Shown here piece by piece: positions 53,769-61,436 of a stretch of 64,000 bases of DNA. Under the pieces are notes generated by a model. That model saw only the letters and a list, made by a program, of their open reading frames with translations, searched no databases and was not told where the DNA came from. Every line of letters begins with the position of its first letter. The first letter of the stretch is position 1. Origin of the DNA: Pelagibacterium limicola (GTDB lineage: Bacteria; Pseudomonadota; Alphaproteobacteria; Rhizobiales; Devosiaceae); NCBI RefSeq assembly GCF_015694405.1, contig NZ_JADQDB010000012.1, forward strand, positions 1-64,000. Direction: 5' to 3'. The position numbers and the translations under genes are program-made.

Positions 53769-54782
53769 TCAGTCTTCGATAGCCGAGCGAATTCTGGCGA
53801 GAATTTCAGTTCCCGGCAGCCCGATTGAATCAAGTTGTTCCGCCGTGGCCCGGGCGGCTGGCACGAAGGCCTCGGAATACTCGGCGATAACGACAGGATC
53901 GACCTCGTTGAATATCACACCCTGCTCTTCACCATATCGGCGGCCCGCATCCTCGGACTCCTGAGCATAGTCGAATGTGGCGCGTGTCCACCATTCGATA
54001 TTGTCATCGAATACCTGCTGGATATCTTCAGGCAGGCTGTCCCAGACATTCGCATTGATCGCGCGGGACGGATAAGCCCCACGCGAGTGCGGCAGCTCGG
54101 AATAATAGCTGATCACCTCAGCAAAGCTGAGCGAGCGAAGCGCTTCGTATGGCGCGATCACGCCATCGAGAACCCCGCGTTGGAGCGAAGGATAAGTGTC
54201 GGTCATTGGCATGGTGACGCCTTCCGCTCCATGTGCGGCCAAAGCGCCAATATAGTCGACCGCCGAGCGGATACGCAGGCCCTGGAGATCGGAAATCTGA
54301 GTGAACGGTCCATCACGCAGCATCAGATGCATAGGCGTGCCCACATTGTAGGCAAGCACCTTCACCCCCTCAAGTTCCTCGGCAAACTGGGGATAGTCCT
54401 CCCAAAGCCCGAGATAGACGTCGAGCACTTCGAGCGCGTCGTCATATCCATAAAAGAATTGCGGGGTCAGTCGACTTAAGTCGTACCCCGAACTGGCATA
54501 GATAGGCGCGATGAAAGCGATATCGGCAACACCTGCCGCCAACTCGTCCACACCTTCACGCGAATTGATGAGCGCACCGCCCCAGAAAGGGGTGATCTTC
54601 ACACGCCCATCGGTCTGCGCGTGAATACGCTCGATCCACTCTTCATCGGCCTGCCCATAGGGGTGGGTCGGAGAATACGTGGTCGAATAGGTCAATTCGA
54701 ATTCAGCGGCCGTAACCGCATTTGCCGCGAGCGAAAGCCCGGTGGCAGCAAGCAAGGTCAGTGAAAGTTTTCTTATAGTCAT
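53769..54782 (-). CDS. dctP: TRAP transporter substrate-binding protein, DctP type
   Basis: 337 residues with signal peptide (LTLLAATGLSLAANAVTAAE). The DctP fold: ELTYSTTYSPTHPYGQADEE, conserved Arg region LRIRSAVDYIGALAAHGAEG that binds the ligand carboxylate, and AINANVWDSLPEDIQQ. ATG at 54782 follows GGAGGAG. It delivers the substrate, likely a carboxylic acid, to DctQM. It lies 48 bp after the CoA-transferase gene in the same operon. Confidence 0.9.
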   Translation of the reverse strand: MTIRKLSLTLLAATGLSLAANAVTAAEFELTYSTTYSPTHPYGQADEEWIERIHAQTDGRVKITPFWGGALINSREGVDELAAGVADIAFIAPIYASSGYDLSRLTPQFFYGYDDALEVLDVYLGLWEDYPQFAEELEGVKVLAYNVGTPMHLMLRDGPFTQISDLQGLRIRSAVDYIGALAAHGAEGVTMPMTDTYPSLQRGVLDGVIAPYEALRSLSFAEVISYYSELPHSRGAYPSRAINANVWDSLPEDIQQVFDDNIEWWTRATFDYAQESEDAGRRYGEEQGVIFNEVDPVVIAEYSEAFVPAARATAEQLDSIGLPGTEILARIRSAIED

Positions 54783-54830
54783 GAGGTCTCCTCCCAATTT
54801 TCAAAGACCGGTGAAGAGCAAGGCACTCCC

Positions 54831-56000
54831 TTATGCGCCCTGCCCGGAAAGTTGCTTGATCTGTTCGGTGTCAAGCCCGATACCTGACAGAATATCGATC
54901 GTGTCCGCACCGGGCGCCCGGCCCAGATTGGCGATTCTCGTCTCACCGCCTACGCGGACCGGTTGACCCAACTGGCGTATCGCGCGTCCATCCGATCCTG
55001 GATGCGAGATCACCATCCCGCGTGCTTGGTTGTGAGGGTCGGTGAGCGCTTCGGCTACCGAAAGCACCGGGGCGAACTGGGTGCCCGCGGCTCCCAAAAT
55101 TTCGAGCCATTCTGCTCGATCTTTCGAGGCGAAAATCTCTTCGAGCGCGCTCCGGATTTCGGCACGCCGCTCGGTGTTGTGCTGCTCGGGTATAAGATCG
55201 GAACGCCCCACGGCCTCGCAGAACTTTGCCCAATAGCGCGGCTCCATATCGGTGGTACAAAGGAAGGAGCCATCCCGAGTTTTCCAAAGCCCCATGTCCG
55301 CGCGGCGCGACCCACGAGGGGGAATTTGAGAAACGTCGGGATGGCGGGAGAGTACATTAACCAGCAGGCTCATTGCGCAGTCGCTCATGGCCACATCCAA
55401 ATGCTGGCCATGCCCGGTCATTTCGCGCGCGCGCAAGGCCGCGAGTATGGCAAACGCAGCGTGCGTCCCGGTGATCACGTCGGCGGCAGGAATACCGGCG
55501 AAGTTCGGGGCCTCGGGATCTTCGCCGACACGCGACTGCACTCCCGCGATTGAAAGGGCGATAGGGTCGTGACCGGGCTTGTCTCGGTAAGGCCCCGATT
55601 GCCCGCACAACGTCAGTGAGGCATAGATCAGACGCGAATTGTCGGCGCTTAATGCGTCGTATCCCAACCCCAGTGACGCGAGAACTCCCGGACGATAATC
55701 CTCGACCACGATATCGGCTGTCGCGACCAGCGCCTTGATTGCTTCGAGCGCCTTGTCATCCCCGATTTCAAGCATGATGGAACGCTTATTGCGTGCCAGA
55801 ATGTCGGTCTCGCGCAAGCGAAGGCGTTCCTGGTCCGAGAGCCTATCCCAACCAAAGACTTTCGCCTGTTTGGCGATTTCACGCGGGTTCTCGATGCGGA
55901 TAACGTCCGCGCCCATATCGGCCAATAACCACGTACAATACGGACCCGGCAGGAACTTGGAAAAGTCAATGACGCTCAGGCCTTCAAGCGGCAAGCTCAT
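54831..56000 (-). CDS. Family III (CaiB/BaiF) CoA-transferase, copy A
   Basis: 389 residues. LSVIDFSKFLPGPYCTWLLA and ADVIRIENP near the start; the catalytic Asp is Asp174 in GIPAADVITG, and GHGQHLDVAM follows. The ATG at 56000 overlaps the copy B stop (ATGA). It transfers CoA between acids; the substrate is not known. The operon order is C-B-A-dctP-dctQ-dctM-MFS. Confidence 0.9.
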   Translation of the reverse strand: MSLPLEGLSVIDFSKFLPGPYCTWLLADMGADVIRIENPREIAKQAKVFGWDRLSDQERLRLRETDILARNKRSIMLEIGDDKALEAIKALVATADIVVEDYRPGVLASLGLGYDALSADNSRLIYASLTLCGQSGPYRDKPGHDPIALSIAGVQSRVGEDPEAPNFAGIPAADVITGTHAAFAILAALRAREMTGHGQHLDVAMSDCAMSLLVNVLSRHPDVSQIPPRGSRRADMGLWKTRDGSFLCTTDMEPRYWAKFCEAVGRSDLIPEQHNTERRAEIRSALEEIFASKDRAEWLEILGAAGTQFAPVLSVAEALTDPHNQARGMVISHPGSDGRAIRQLGQPVRVGGETRIANLGRAPGADTIDILSGIGLDTEQIKQLSGQGA

Positions 56001-57091
56001 CGCCCCCCCCATCCTTCAAACTGCGATGCGGGAATCGGGGCCTTCAAGACACGTTCCGACCCATCCATGGCGTCACAATGAAACATCGGGCCAGGTAGAT
56101 TGATCACCTTGCCGGTCTGCTCGTCAGTTACAGGCACAAACAGCCCGCGCACCTTGAGATGCTCGCTTTCGCGCACGTCACGCGGCTCGGCAATTACGGA
56201 AAGTCCCCAGCCCTTCTCAAGCGACCAGGCGCCAAGTTGCTGCCTTGTGTTTTCCGCAAAGAATGCGCCAACAATCGCTTGCCAGCGCTCGATCGTTTCC
56301 TGGGGCGTGTCGGCAACAAGGGTATTGTCCCAATCAATGTCGCTTAGCTCGCCTGAGCAGCCTTGGTCGGCCATTACCGAAACCAAGGCTCGCATCATCG
56401 AGGGGTTGTCGATCATGGACCAGGTAACGTGCCCGTCCTTGCATGGCCAGATCTGGCGCACACCGGACTTCCCCCGCACCAGCATGTTGCCTTGGCGGCG
56501 ACCGATTCGGCCGGTCCATTCATACATGACCGCTTCGCGATAATTGGCAAGCGTCGCGCTCTGGAACGCCGAAAGACTCGCCTGCTGGCCGTGGCCCGTA
56601 GCGCGGCGAGCATACAGCGCCAGAAGAGCAGCGGTGGCGGCCTGAATTCCCGTCAGCACATAAGCTTGCCGGCCTGGAAACTTGAGCGGAGGACTTTGCG
56701 GATCACCTGTCACGTGCATGAGCCCGGAGAGTGCAAATAGCGTTAGATCTGTTGCCGGGCGCCGGGCGTAAGGACCTTCGCTCGAAAACGGGGTAACCAG
56801 AACATGAATGGTTTCCGGGTTGCCGCTCAGCGCCTCGGCAAGGCCGAACTTGTCTCCCAGCCGCTGTCCATCGAGAACGATGTCGGCTTGTCGTGCCAGG
56901 GCCACAATGGCATCCCGGGAGTCGGCATTTATGCGCGTCTTGCCGTGATGGATAGCAATGTCGGCCTCCGGTCGACTTCCGCTCACCGAAACGGAAACGA
57001 CGTCGGCCCCCATCTCGGACAGCATCCGGCCCCCGAAATCGGTCAACCCGTCCGCAATTTCCAGAACCCTGATTCCCTCGAGCAGATTCAT
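55997..57091 (-). CDS. CaiB/BaiF family protein, copy B, lacking catalytic Asp
   Basis: 364 residues, shortened N-terminal domain. The fold is kept (LEIADGLTDFGGRMLSEMGA, ALLALYARRATGHGQQASLS), but where the other copies have the catalytic Asp (GIPAADVITG in A) it reads GRQAYVLTG: Tyr144 replaces Asp. It is thus likely inactive as a classical CoA-transferase and may be a structural or partner subunit of A or C, as in the heteromeric family members. It overlaps both neighbours (ATGA). Confidence 0.85.
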   Translation of the reverse strand: MNLLEGIRVLEIADGLTDFGGRMLSEMGADVVSVSVSGSRPEADIAIHHGKTRINADSRDAIVALARQADIVLDGQRLGDKFGLAEALSGNPETIHVLVTPFSSEGPYARRPATDLTLFALSGLMHVTGDPQSPPLKFPGRQAYVLTGIQAATAALLALYARRATGHGQQASLSAFQSATLANYREAVMYEWTGRIGRRQGNMLVRGKSGVRQIWPCKDGHVTWSMIDNPSMMRALVSVMADQGCSGELSDIDWDNTLVADTPQETIERWQAIVGAFFAENTRQQLGAWSLEKGWGLSVIAEPRDVRESEHLKVRGLFVPVTDEQTGKVINLPGPMFHCDAMDGSERVLKAPIPASQFEGWGGR

Positions 57092-58230
57092 GCCAGGGTT
57101 CCCTCGGCAATGAGGGACTCAATCTCGGATCCATCCAGCCCGAGCATTTCGACAAACACTTCGCGATTATTTGCCCCGAGGAGAGGGGATGGCCCCACGG
57201 ACCAGGGAGTTCTGGAAAGCCTGTAGGGCGGAGCCGGCATATTGGCTTTTCCCAATATGGCGTGATCGGGATTTTGAAAGTGGCCTGCGGCGATCAGCTC
57301 GGCATTATCCTTGATTTCGCGACCGTCCAGAACCGGCCCCGCGGGAACCCCGACTGCCGAAAGGCGATCGAACAGCGCGAACTTGTCAAAAGTGGCGGTG
57401 GCTGAAGCAATCGCCGCCGGGCTCAGCTGATCTGCGGCAATGCCGAGTGCGCTTTCAAGCGCACGGGCCTGCACATCCGTCTCGACAGCAATTGCTATCC
57501 ACTGATCCTCGCCAAAGGTTGGAAAGACCCCATGGACAAGAAATGCAGGATCGTCATTGCCGTTCTTTAGCGGATTGTCCTGGGCGTAAAGATCGCCAAT
57601 GACCTGCACCATCGGCTCGATCTGGGAAACGTCGAGATGCTGCCCCTGCCCCGTTCGCGATCGGAATTCTAGCGCGCCAAGGATAGCAACTGTCAAAAAC
57701 ATTGGCGCAACGACATCGCCATAGGCCAGCGGCGGCATATGGGGATCGCTGTTGGGATAACCTGTAAGAGCAGCGTGACCAGAGTGGGCGGCAGCGGAAT
57801 TTCCGTAGCCTCGAAATCCGGCCATCGGCCCCGTCTTGCCGGCGACTGATACGCTGGCAAGAATGATGTCTGACTTGATGGCCTTAAGCGCTGCGTAGTC
57901 GAGCCCGATCCGCTCCATGAAACCCGGTCCGAAATTTTCGACGACCACGTCGGCCCACCCGACCAGCTTTTTGGCAATTTCGACACCGCGCCGGTCGCCC
58001 AGGTTGATGGTTACCGATTTTTTGGAGGTGTTGGTCTGGGCAAAAAACGCCGAGCCATCGACATCGCTTGGATCGCCCGCGAAAGGAGGAGAACGACGTC
58101 CGAGATCGAGACGTTTGTGCGATTCAATCTTGATCACGGTCGCACCGTTGTCCGCCAGGTCCTTGGTCGCCCGCGGACCGGCTCCAACCCAGGAGAAATC
58201 GGCGATTTTCAAGCCGTCCAGCGCGCCCAT
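57088..58230 (-). CDS. Family III (CaiB/BaiF) CoA-transferase, copy C
   Basis: 380 residues. LKIADFSWVGAGPRATKDLA at the start; the catalytic Asp is Asp172 in PLAYGDVVAP, then GQGQHLDVSQ. RBS GTGGAGG 5-6 nt upstream of ATG. First gene of the seven-gene operon; the promoter TTGACT-N17-TATTAT (58312-58284) and the palindromic operator (58288-58306) lie upstream. Confidence 0.9.
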   Translation of the reverse strand: MGALDGLKIADFSWVGAGPRATKDLADNGATVIKIESHKRLDLGRRSPPFAGDPSDVDGSAFFAQTNTSKKSVTINLGDRRGVEIAKKLVGWADVVVENFGPGFMERIGLDYAALKAIKSDIILASVSVAGKTGPMAGFRGYGNSAAAHSGHAALTGYPNSDPHMPPLAYGDVVAPMFLTVAILGALEFRSRTGQGQHLDVSQIEPMVQVIGDLYAQDNPLKNGNDDPAFLVHGVFPTFGEDQWIAIAVETDVQARALESALGIAADQLSPAAIASATATFDKFALFDRLSAVGVPAGPVLDGREIKDNAELIAAGHFQNPDHAILGKANMPAPPYRLSRTPWSVGPSPLLGANNREVFVEMLGLDGSEIESLIAEGTLA

Positions 58231-58283
58231 CCGGCACCTCCACTTTTATCGCCAGCGTCAGAGCGCCAATCATATTATCTAGA

Positions 58284-58312
58284 ATAATAGTTCAGTAAGT
58301 GAACTAAGTCAA
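58284..58312 (-). promoter_or_regulatory. Promoter of the CoA-transferase/TRAP operon
   Basis: On the minus strand TTGACT (58312-58307), a 17-nt spacer, TATTAT (58289-58284). The operator palindrome at 58288-58306 fills the spacer, so a bound repressor would directly block polymerase. It begins just inside the stop of the dehydratase-like gene upstream. Confidence 0.7.
58288..58306. promoter_or_regulatory. MarR operator, site 1
   Basis: TAGTTCA-GTAAG-TGAACTA, a perfect 7-bp inverted repeat with 5-nt spacer. Identical arms occur at 60744 and 61399. It is located in the promoter spacer of the copy C operon. Confidence 0.8.
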
Positions 58313-59583
58313 TTCTTTTCCGCCAGCACAGCATCGAGCACAGGCGAAATCCGCCCGACCATGGCCTCGCGATCCCAGCGGCGTCGGTCGACCATGTCCG
58401 ACCACACCTCGATGACGCGTATGCCGGCCTCTTCGAGCGCCTTTTTCGCAAACAGCGACCCATGTCCGGAAAATCGGTCGTGCTCGGGAATCAACATCAA
58501 TGCGACGTCGATCCGGTATTTCCTGGCCTGCTCGACCATCCACGCATTGATCCAAGGGGGTTGGTGGAGTTGCTCGTTCATTGCCGACACTCGGGCTGCG
58601 AGCGCGCGAAGCGGATCGCCGTGATCTTTCCGGATATATCCGTCAGCTGCGAAAGGCAGGTACATTGACCAAGCGAATACCGCGCCATGGCTGTCCTCGA
58701 ACGCCGAGTAAAAGCTCGTGTCGAACCATAGCCCTGCGCCGATCCACATCATGCGGATCTTTTCGTTCTCGACCACCGCTTGCCCGGAAATAACCCGCTC
58801 CTCCAATTCGTCTCGAAAACGCGTGGCATGTTCGATGGCCCAGCCCGAACCGCGATGCCACTGGGGGATCATCACATTGGGGATCTGTTCGGAAATGCGG
58901 ATCGGGCAGCGGGGCGCGTTTGCAATGAGATCGCTGGCCTGCTCAAAAATCTGTTCCTGGGCGTTTATCGCTTCCATGTATTGGGAGAAGCTTTGCCTGT
59001 CGAACCCCGCGCCCGTCACCGCTTCGAGTCGATCGATCAGCATTTCGAACTCGGCGACCATGAGATCAAGCCGGTCGCTGCCATAGAGCGTTTCCCAATC
59101 TTCGCGCGCCAACTCCCACCATCGGGGATGAGGGTTCGGCACCCCGGGAGAGGATAAAAGCACCAAAGGAGCGCCTGTCTTTTCTGCCCAAAGACCGAAG
59201 ATTTTCTGATGATCGTCAGCGCTTTGACGCGCACACAAAATGGCGGGTCTGGGCAGACCGCCCCAAGGCTGACGATCGACATTCCCCTCAAGTTCGGCAA
59301 TCAGAGGCAAGCTCGAATACCGGGCCAGTCGGTCGTGAAAACCCAACTCTACCATATGATCGAAATAGAATTCCGAAAGCTGCTTGGCCGAGATGATCGC
59401 GGACCACCACTGGTTGGTCACGATAGGCAACCCGATATGATGGAAAAGCTCGTGCGGGGTATCGGCATTGACGAAGGCGTATCGAGCGCCCGAGGTGATC
59501 TGCGCACGCAACCCCTTGGCCCATTGCCGTTGATAGTCCGTTGCGATTGCGCTCGATTGGAGGGGTTCATAGGTCGGAGTCAT
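58309..59583 (-). CDS. 2-Hydroxyacyl-CoA-dehydratase-like subunit 1
   Basis: 424 residues of the HgdB/BcrC-like family, judged by FVNADTPHELFHHIGLPIVT at the N-terminus and by the C-terminal pattern (KALEEAGIRVIEVWSDMVDR, RRWDREAMVGRI). Only two cysteines stand out (ILCARQ, APRCPIRI), and the family's usual cluster Cys near the C-terminus is replaced (LIPEHDRFSGHG). ATG at 59583 shares a base with the upstream stop (TGATG), with GGAGGG upstream. Function unknown. Confidence 0.65.
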   Translation of the reverse strand: MTPTYEPLQSSAIATDYQRQWAKGLRAQITSGARYAFVNADTPHELFHHIGLPIVTNQWWSAIISAKQLSEFYFDHMVELGFHDRLARYSSLPLIAELEGNVDRQPWGGLPRPAILCARQSADDHQKIFGLWAEKTGAPLVLLSSPGVPNPHPRWWELAREDWETLYGSDRLDLMVAEFEMLIDRLEAVTGAGFDRQSFSQYMEAINAQEQIFEQASDLIANAPRCPIRISEQIPNVMIPQWHRGSGWAIEHATRFRDELEERVISGQAVVENEKIRMMWIGAGLWFDTSFYSAFEDSHGAVFAWSMYLPFAADGYIRKDHGDPLRALAARVSAMNEQLHQPPWINAWMVEQARKYRIDVALMLIPEHDRFSGHGSLFAKKALEEAGIRVIEVWSDMVDRRRWDREAMVGRISPVLDAVLAEKN

Positions 59584-60725
59584 CAGAAACCCTCCAGACT
59601 TGCAGCAATAGCCTTCAAGGACTCTGCCAGCCATTGCTCGTCAGGCTCCGGATCGCGGAAACCGAGATTGATAAATCTCGTTCCACATCGTTCCAACTGC
59701 GCAGCCAGGCTGGGAATCTCCCAGCCGAATGTGTCGTCAGTCTGGGCAAGCTGGCACACCACGATATCGCAGCGCGCGGTTGTCAGAGCCTCAACCAAAG
59801 CGGTGCGATGAAGGCTCGCAGGGGTGATCCGGGGACAGAAGGGATCCGCAGCCAAAGCGGCGAGGATGGCGTCGATCTCTTCCGCTCCAGCCAAATCGAG
59901 CGGCCACATCTGCCCCCAGGGCTGAAGGTCGCAGACAACCGGACCGATACTCTCGAGCATTTCATAGGTCGCGGTCGAAGCTAAAGCTGACCCCACCAGC
60001 CCGATGCGACAACCGCTCGCAGGCGATCGCACCTTGACGCCCTGGGCGCGTTCGAGCAAATCGGCATGCTCGGAGGCAGACATGAACCTTCCCGCGTTGC
60101 GCCATCGCATGGCGGTTCCCCCGGACATCGTATTACCAACAGTTTCCTGAAGGGCGCCCAATAAACGCGATTGACGAGCCTGCTGCTGGCCAGCATGAGC
60201 GAGCGCCAGAGAATCGGGAGGCGTCAATCCAATTTCTTTCAGAAACCCAAATAGTCGGTCGGCCTGCCTGCGGTTGAAATCGCGTACAGGCACTGAGTCG
60301 GTATGCACGAGATTCCAAAGGAACAGAGGCGGCACACCCTTGTCGGCCTGCCCTTGGCGAACCCATTCGGTGGCGTATTGATAGGCAATCAGTGCAGATG
60401 CGTCGTCGCGAGGGAATATAATTGCGCGATAGGGCGAAAACGCACCGTCAAACAGCCTTCTGAGAAACCGACGGACTTCCGCGTCCACAAATGGTTCGAT
60501 CACCTCGTCAATCGGAGAACGCTGCCCTCCAGCGTTTTGGCGAGACCCCATCGCAAGTTGCACCGGGATCGCACCAGCCGCTTCTATAAGAACCTCGGGC
60601 GCGCAATTGCCAAACACGCCAACGCAAGGGGCGCCATGGCGCCCCGCATAAAGATCGCGCTGGTCGAAAGCATCTGATAGCGCTACCGCGGCACCGCTCG
60701 CGTCTGGGGTTACTATAACGGGCAA
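59583..60725 (-). CDS. 2-Hydroxyacyl-CoA-dehydratase-like subunit 2
   Basis: 380 residues. The N-terminal family motif reads VGVFGNCAPEVLIEAAGAIP, where canonical members have a Cys two positions earlier. The C-terminal region (CDIVVCQLAQTDDTFGWEIP) has Thr where the family usually has a Cys before Asp. TTG at 60725 is the start: GGAGG lies 5 nt upstream. First gene of a two-gene operon whose promoter is covered by MarR operator site 2. No activator ATPase gene (HgdC type) is seen in the window. Confidence 0.65.
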   Translation of the reverse strand: MPVIVTPDASGAAVALSDAFDQRDLYAGRHGAPCVGVFGNCAPEVLIEAAGAIPVQLAMGSRQNAGGQRSPIDEVIEPFVDAEVRRFLRRLFDGAFSPYRAIIFPRDDASALIAYQYATEWVRQGQADKGVPPLFLWNLVHTDSVPVRDFNRRQADRLFGFLKEIGLTPPDSLALAHAGQQQARQSRLLGALQETVGNTMSGGTAMRWRNAGRFMSASEHADLLERAQGVKVRSPASGCRIGLVGSALASTATYEMLESIGPVVCDLQPWGQMWPLDLAGAEEIDAILAALAADPFCPRITPASLHRTALVEALTTARCDIVVCQLAQTDDTFGWEIPSLAAQLERCGTRFINLGFRDPEPDEQWLAESLKAIAASLEGF

Positions 60726-60743
60726 TACATCCTCCCTGCCTTA

Positions 60744-60762
60744 TAGTTCATTTTATGAACTA
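60744..60762. promoter_or_regulatory. MarR operator, site 2
   Basis: TAGTTCA-TTTTA-TGAACTA, perfect arms. On the minus strand it covers the -10 box TAAAAT (60755-60750) of a promoter whose -35 is TTGACG (60778-60773), spacer 17 nt. It sits 19 bp before the dehydratase-like TTG and 90 bp before the divergent MarR start. Confidence 0.82.
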
Positions 60763-60778
60763 TCGTGAATGCCGTCAA
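60750..60778 (-). promoter_or_regulatory. Promoter of the dehydratase-like operon
   Basis: TTGACG, 17-nt spacer, TAAAAT on the minus strand, leading to the TTG start at 60725. The -10 box lies inside MarR operator site 2. Confidence 0.65.
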
Positions 60779-60852
60779 GCAGTCCGGAAGCAGGTTTGAC
60801 AGCCCAGCATGCGCACGGTACTCACCGGTGACCGACTGCAAGGGGCAAGGCG

Positions 60853-61374
60853 ATGACCAACGGCGTGCCGGCCGACCGGACAGATACTGTTACGCTAGGG
60901 CCCTTGCGCGAGAACCTACCCTTTCTCACACGAGCGCTGCGGGCCTATATCCGGGCTGAAAACGCCGAATTCTTTGCCGAATTCGAAGCCGAGCAGGGCG
61001 AAATCGTTGTCTTGAGCGTCATCGGGCTCAATCCGGGCATCTCCCAGAACGATCTAGCAGCAATCCTTGTCTTCAAGAAATCCGCCATCACCAAGCTCGT
61101 CAAGGAACTTGAAGCGCGCGGACTCGTGGAACGTGCCAAGGTTGCCGCTGACAAGCGCTACAATGCATTGAAACTCACGGAAGTCGGCGAGGCGAAATAC
61201 AAAGCCATGGGGGATCGTATGGTAGCCCAACACGCTGCCTTTCTTGAGCCTTTTGATGAATCCGAGCGAGCGACGCTTTTTGCCTTGCTTAATCGGCTTT
61301 ACGCCCATTTCGGGGAACGCCATGCAAAGCGGACCGGCACCAGCAGCGCAATCGTCGGCTCCGCAGACGACTGA
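60853..61374 (+). CDS. MarR-family regulator of the CoA-transferase island
   Basis: 173 residues. MarR fold: SVIGLNPGISQNDLAAILVF as HTH helices, KKSAITKLVKELEARGLVER as recognition helix and start of the wing, AADKRYNALKLTEVGEAKY as wing. It lies between two copies of the 19-bp palindrome (60744 and 61399), with a third at 58288; self-control and control of the three operons are inferred. RBS AAGGGG/AAGG upstream of ATG. MarR proteins usually release DNA when they bind a small aromatic or CoA-ester ligand. Confidence 0.9.
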   Translation: MTNGVPADRTDTVTLGPLRENLPFLTRALRAYIRAENAEFFAEFEAEQGEIVVLSVIGLNPGISQNDLAAILVFKKSAITKLVKELEARGLVERAKVAADKRYNALKLTEVGEAKYKAMGDRMVAQHAAFLEPFDESERATLFALLNRLYAHFGERHAKRTGTSSAIVGSADD

Positions 61375-61398
61375 TCGTCTTGACATGCGAGTCTTTAT

Positions 61399-61417
61399 TA
61401 GTTCATTAAATGAACTA
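61399..61417. promoter_or_regulatory. MarR operator, site 3
   Basis: TAGTTCA-TTAAA-TGAACTA, embedded in a longer perfect 27-nt palindrome (61395-61421). It lies 20 bp before the TTG of CoA-transferase D and about 14 bp after a TTGACA (61380-61385), so it would overlap the -10 region, which itself is not well defined. Confidence 0.82.
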
Positions 61418-61436
61418 ATAAAGGGAGGACACATCT

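Noticed and set aside
58288-61417. The three 19-bp palindromes as ends of a mobile element
   Set aside because: All three lie in promoters of convergent logic, no transposase lies between them and no target duplications are visible; repressor sites explain them better.
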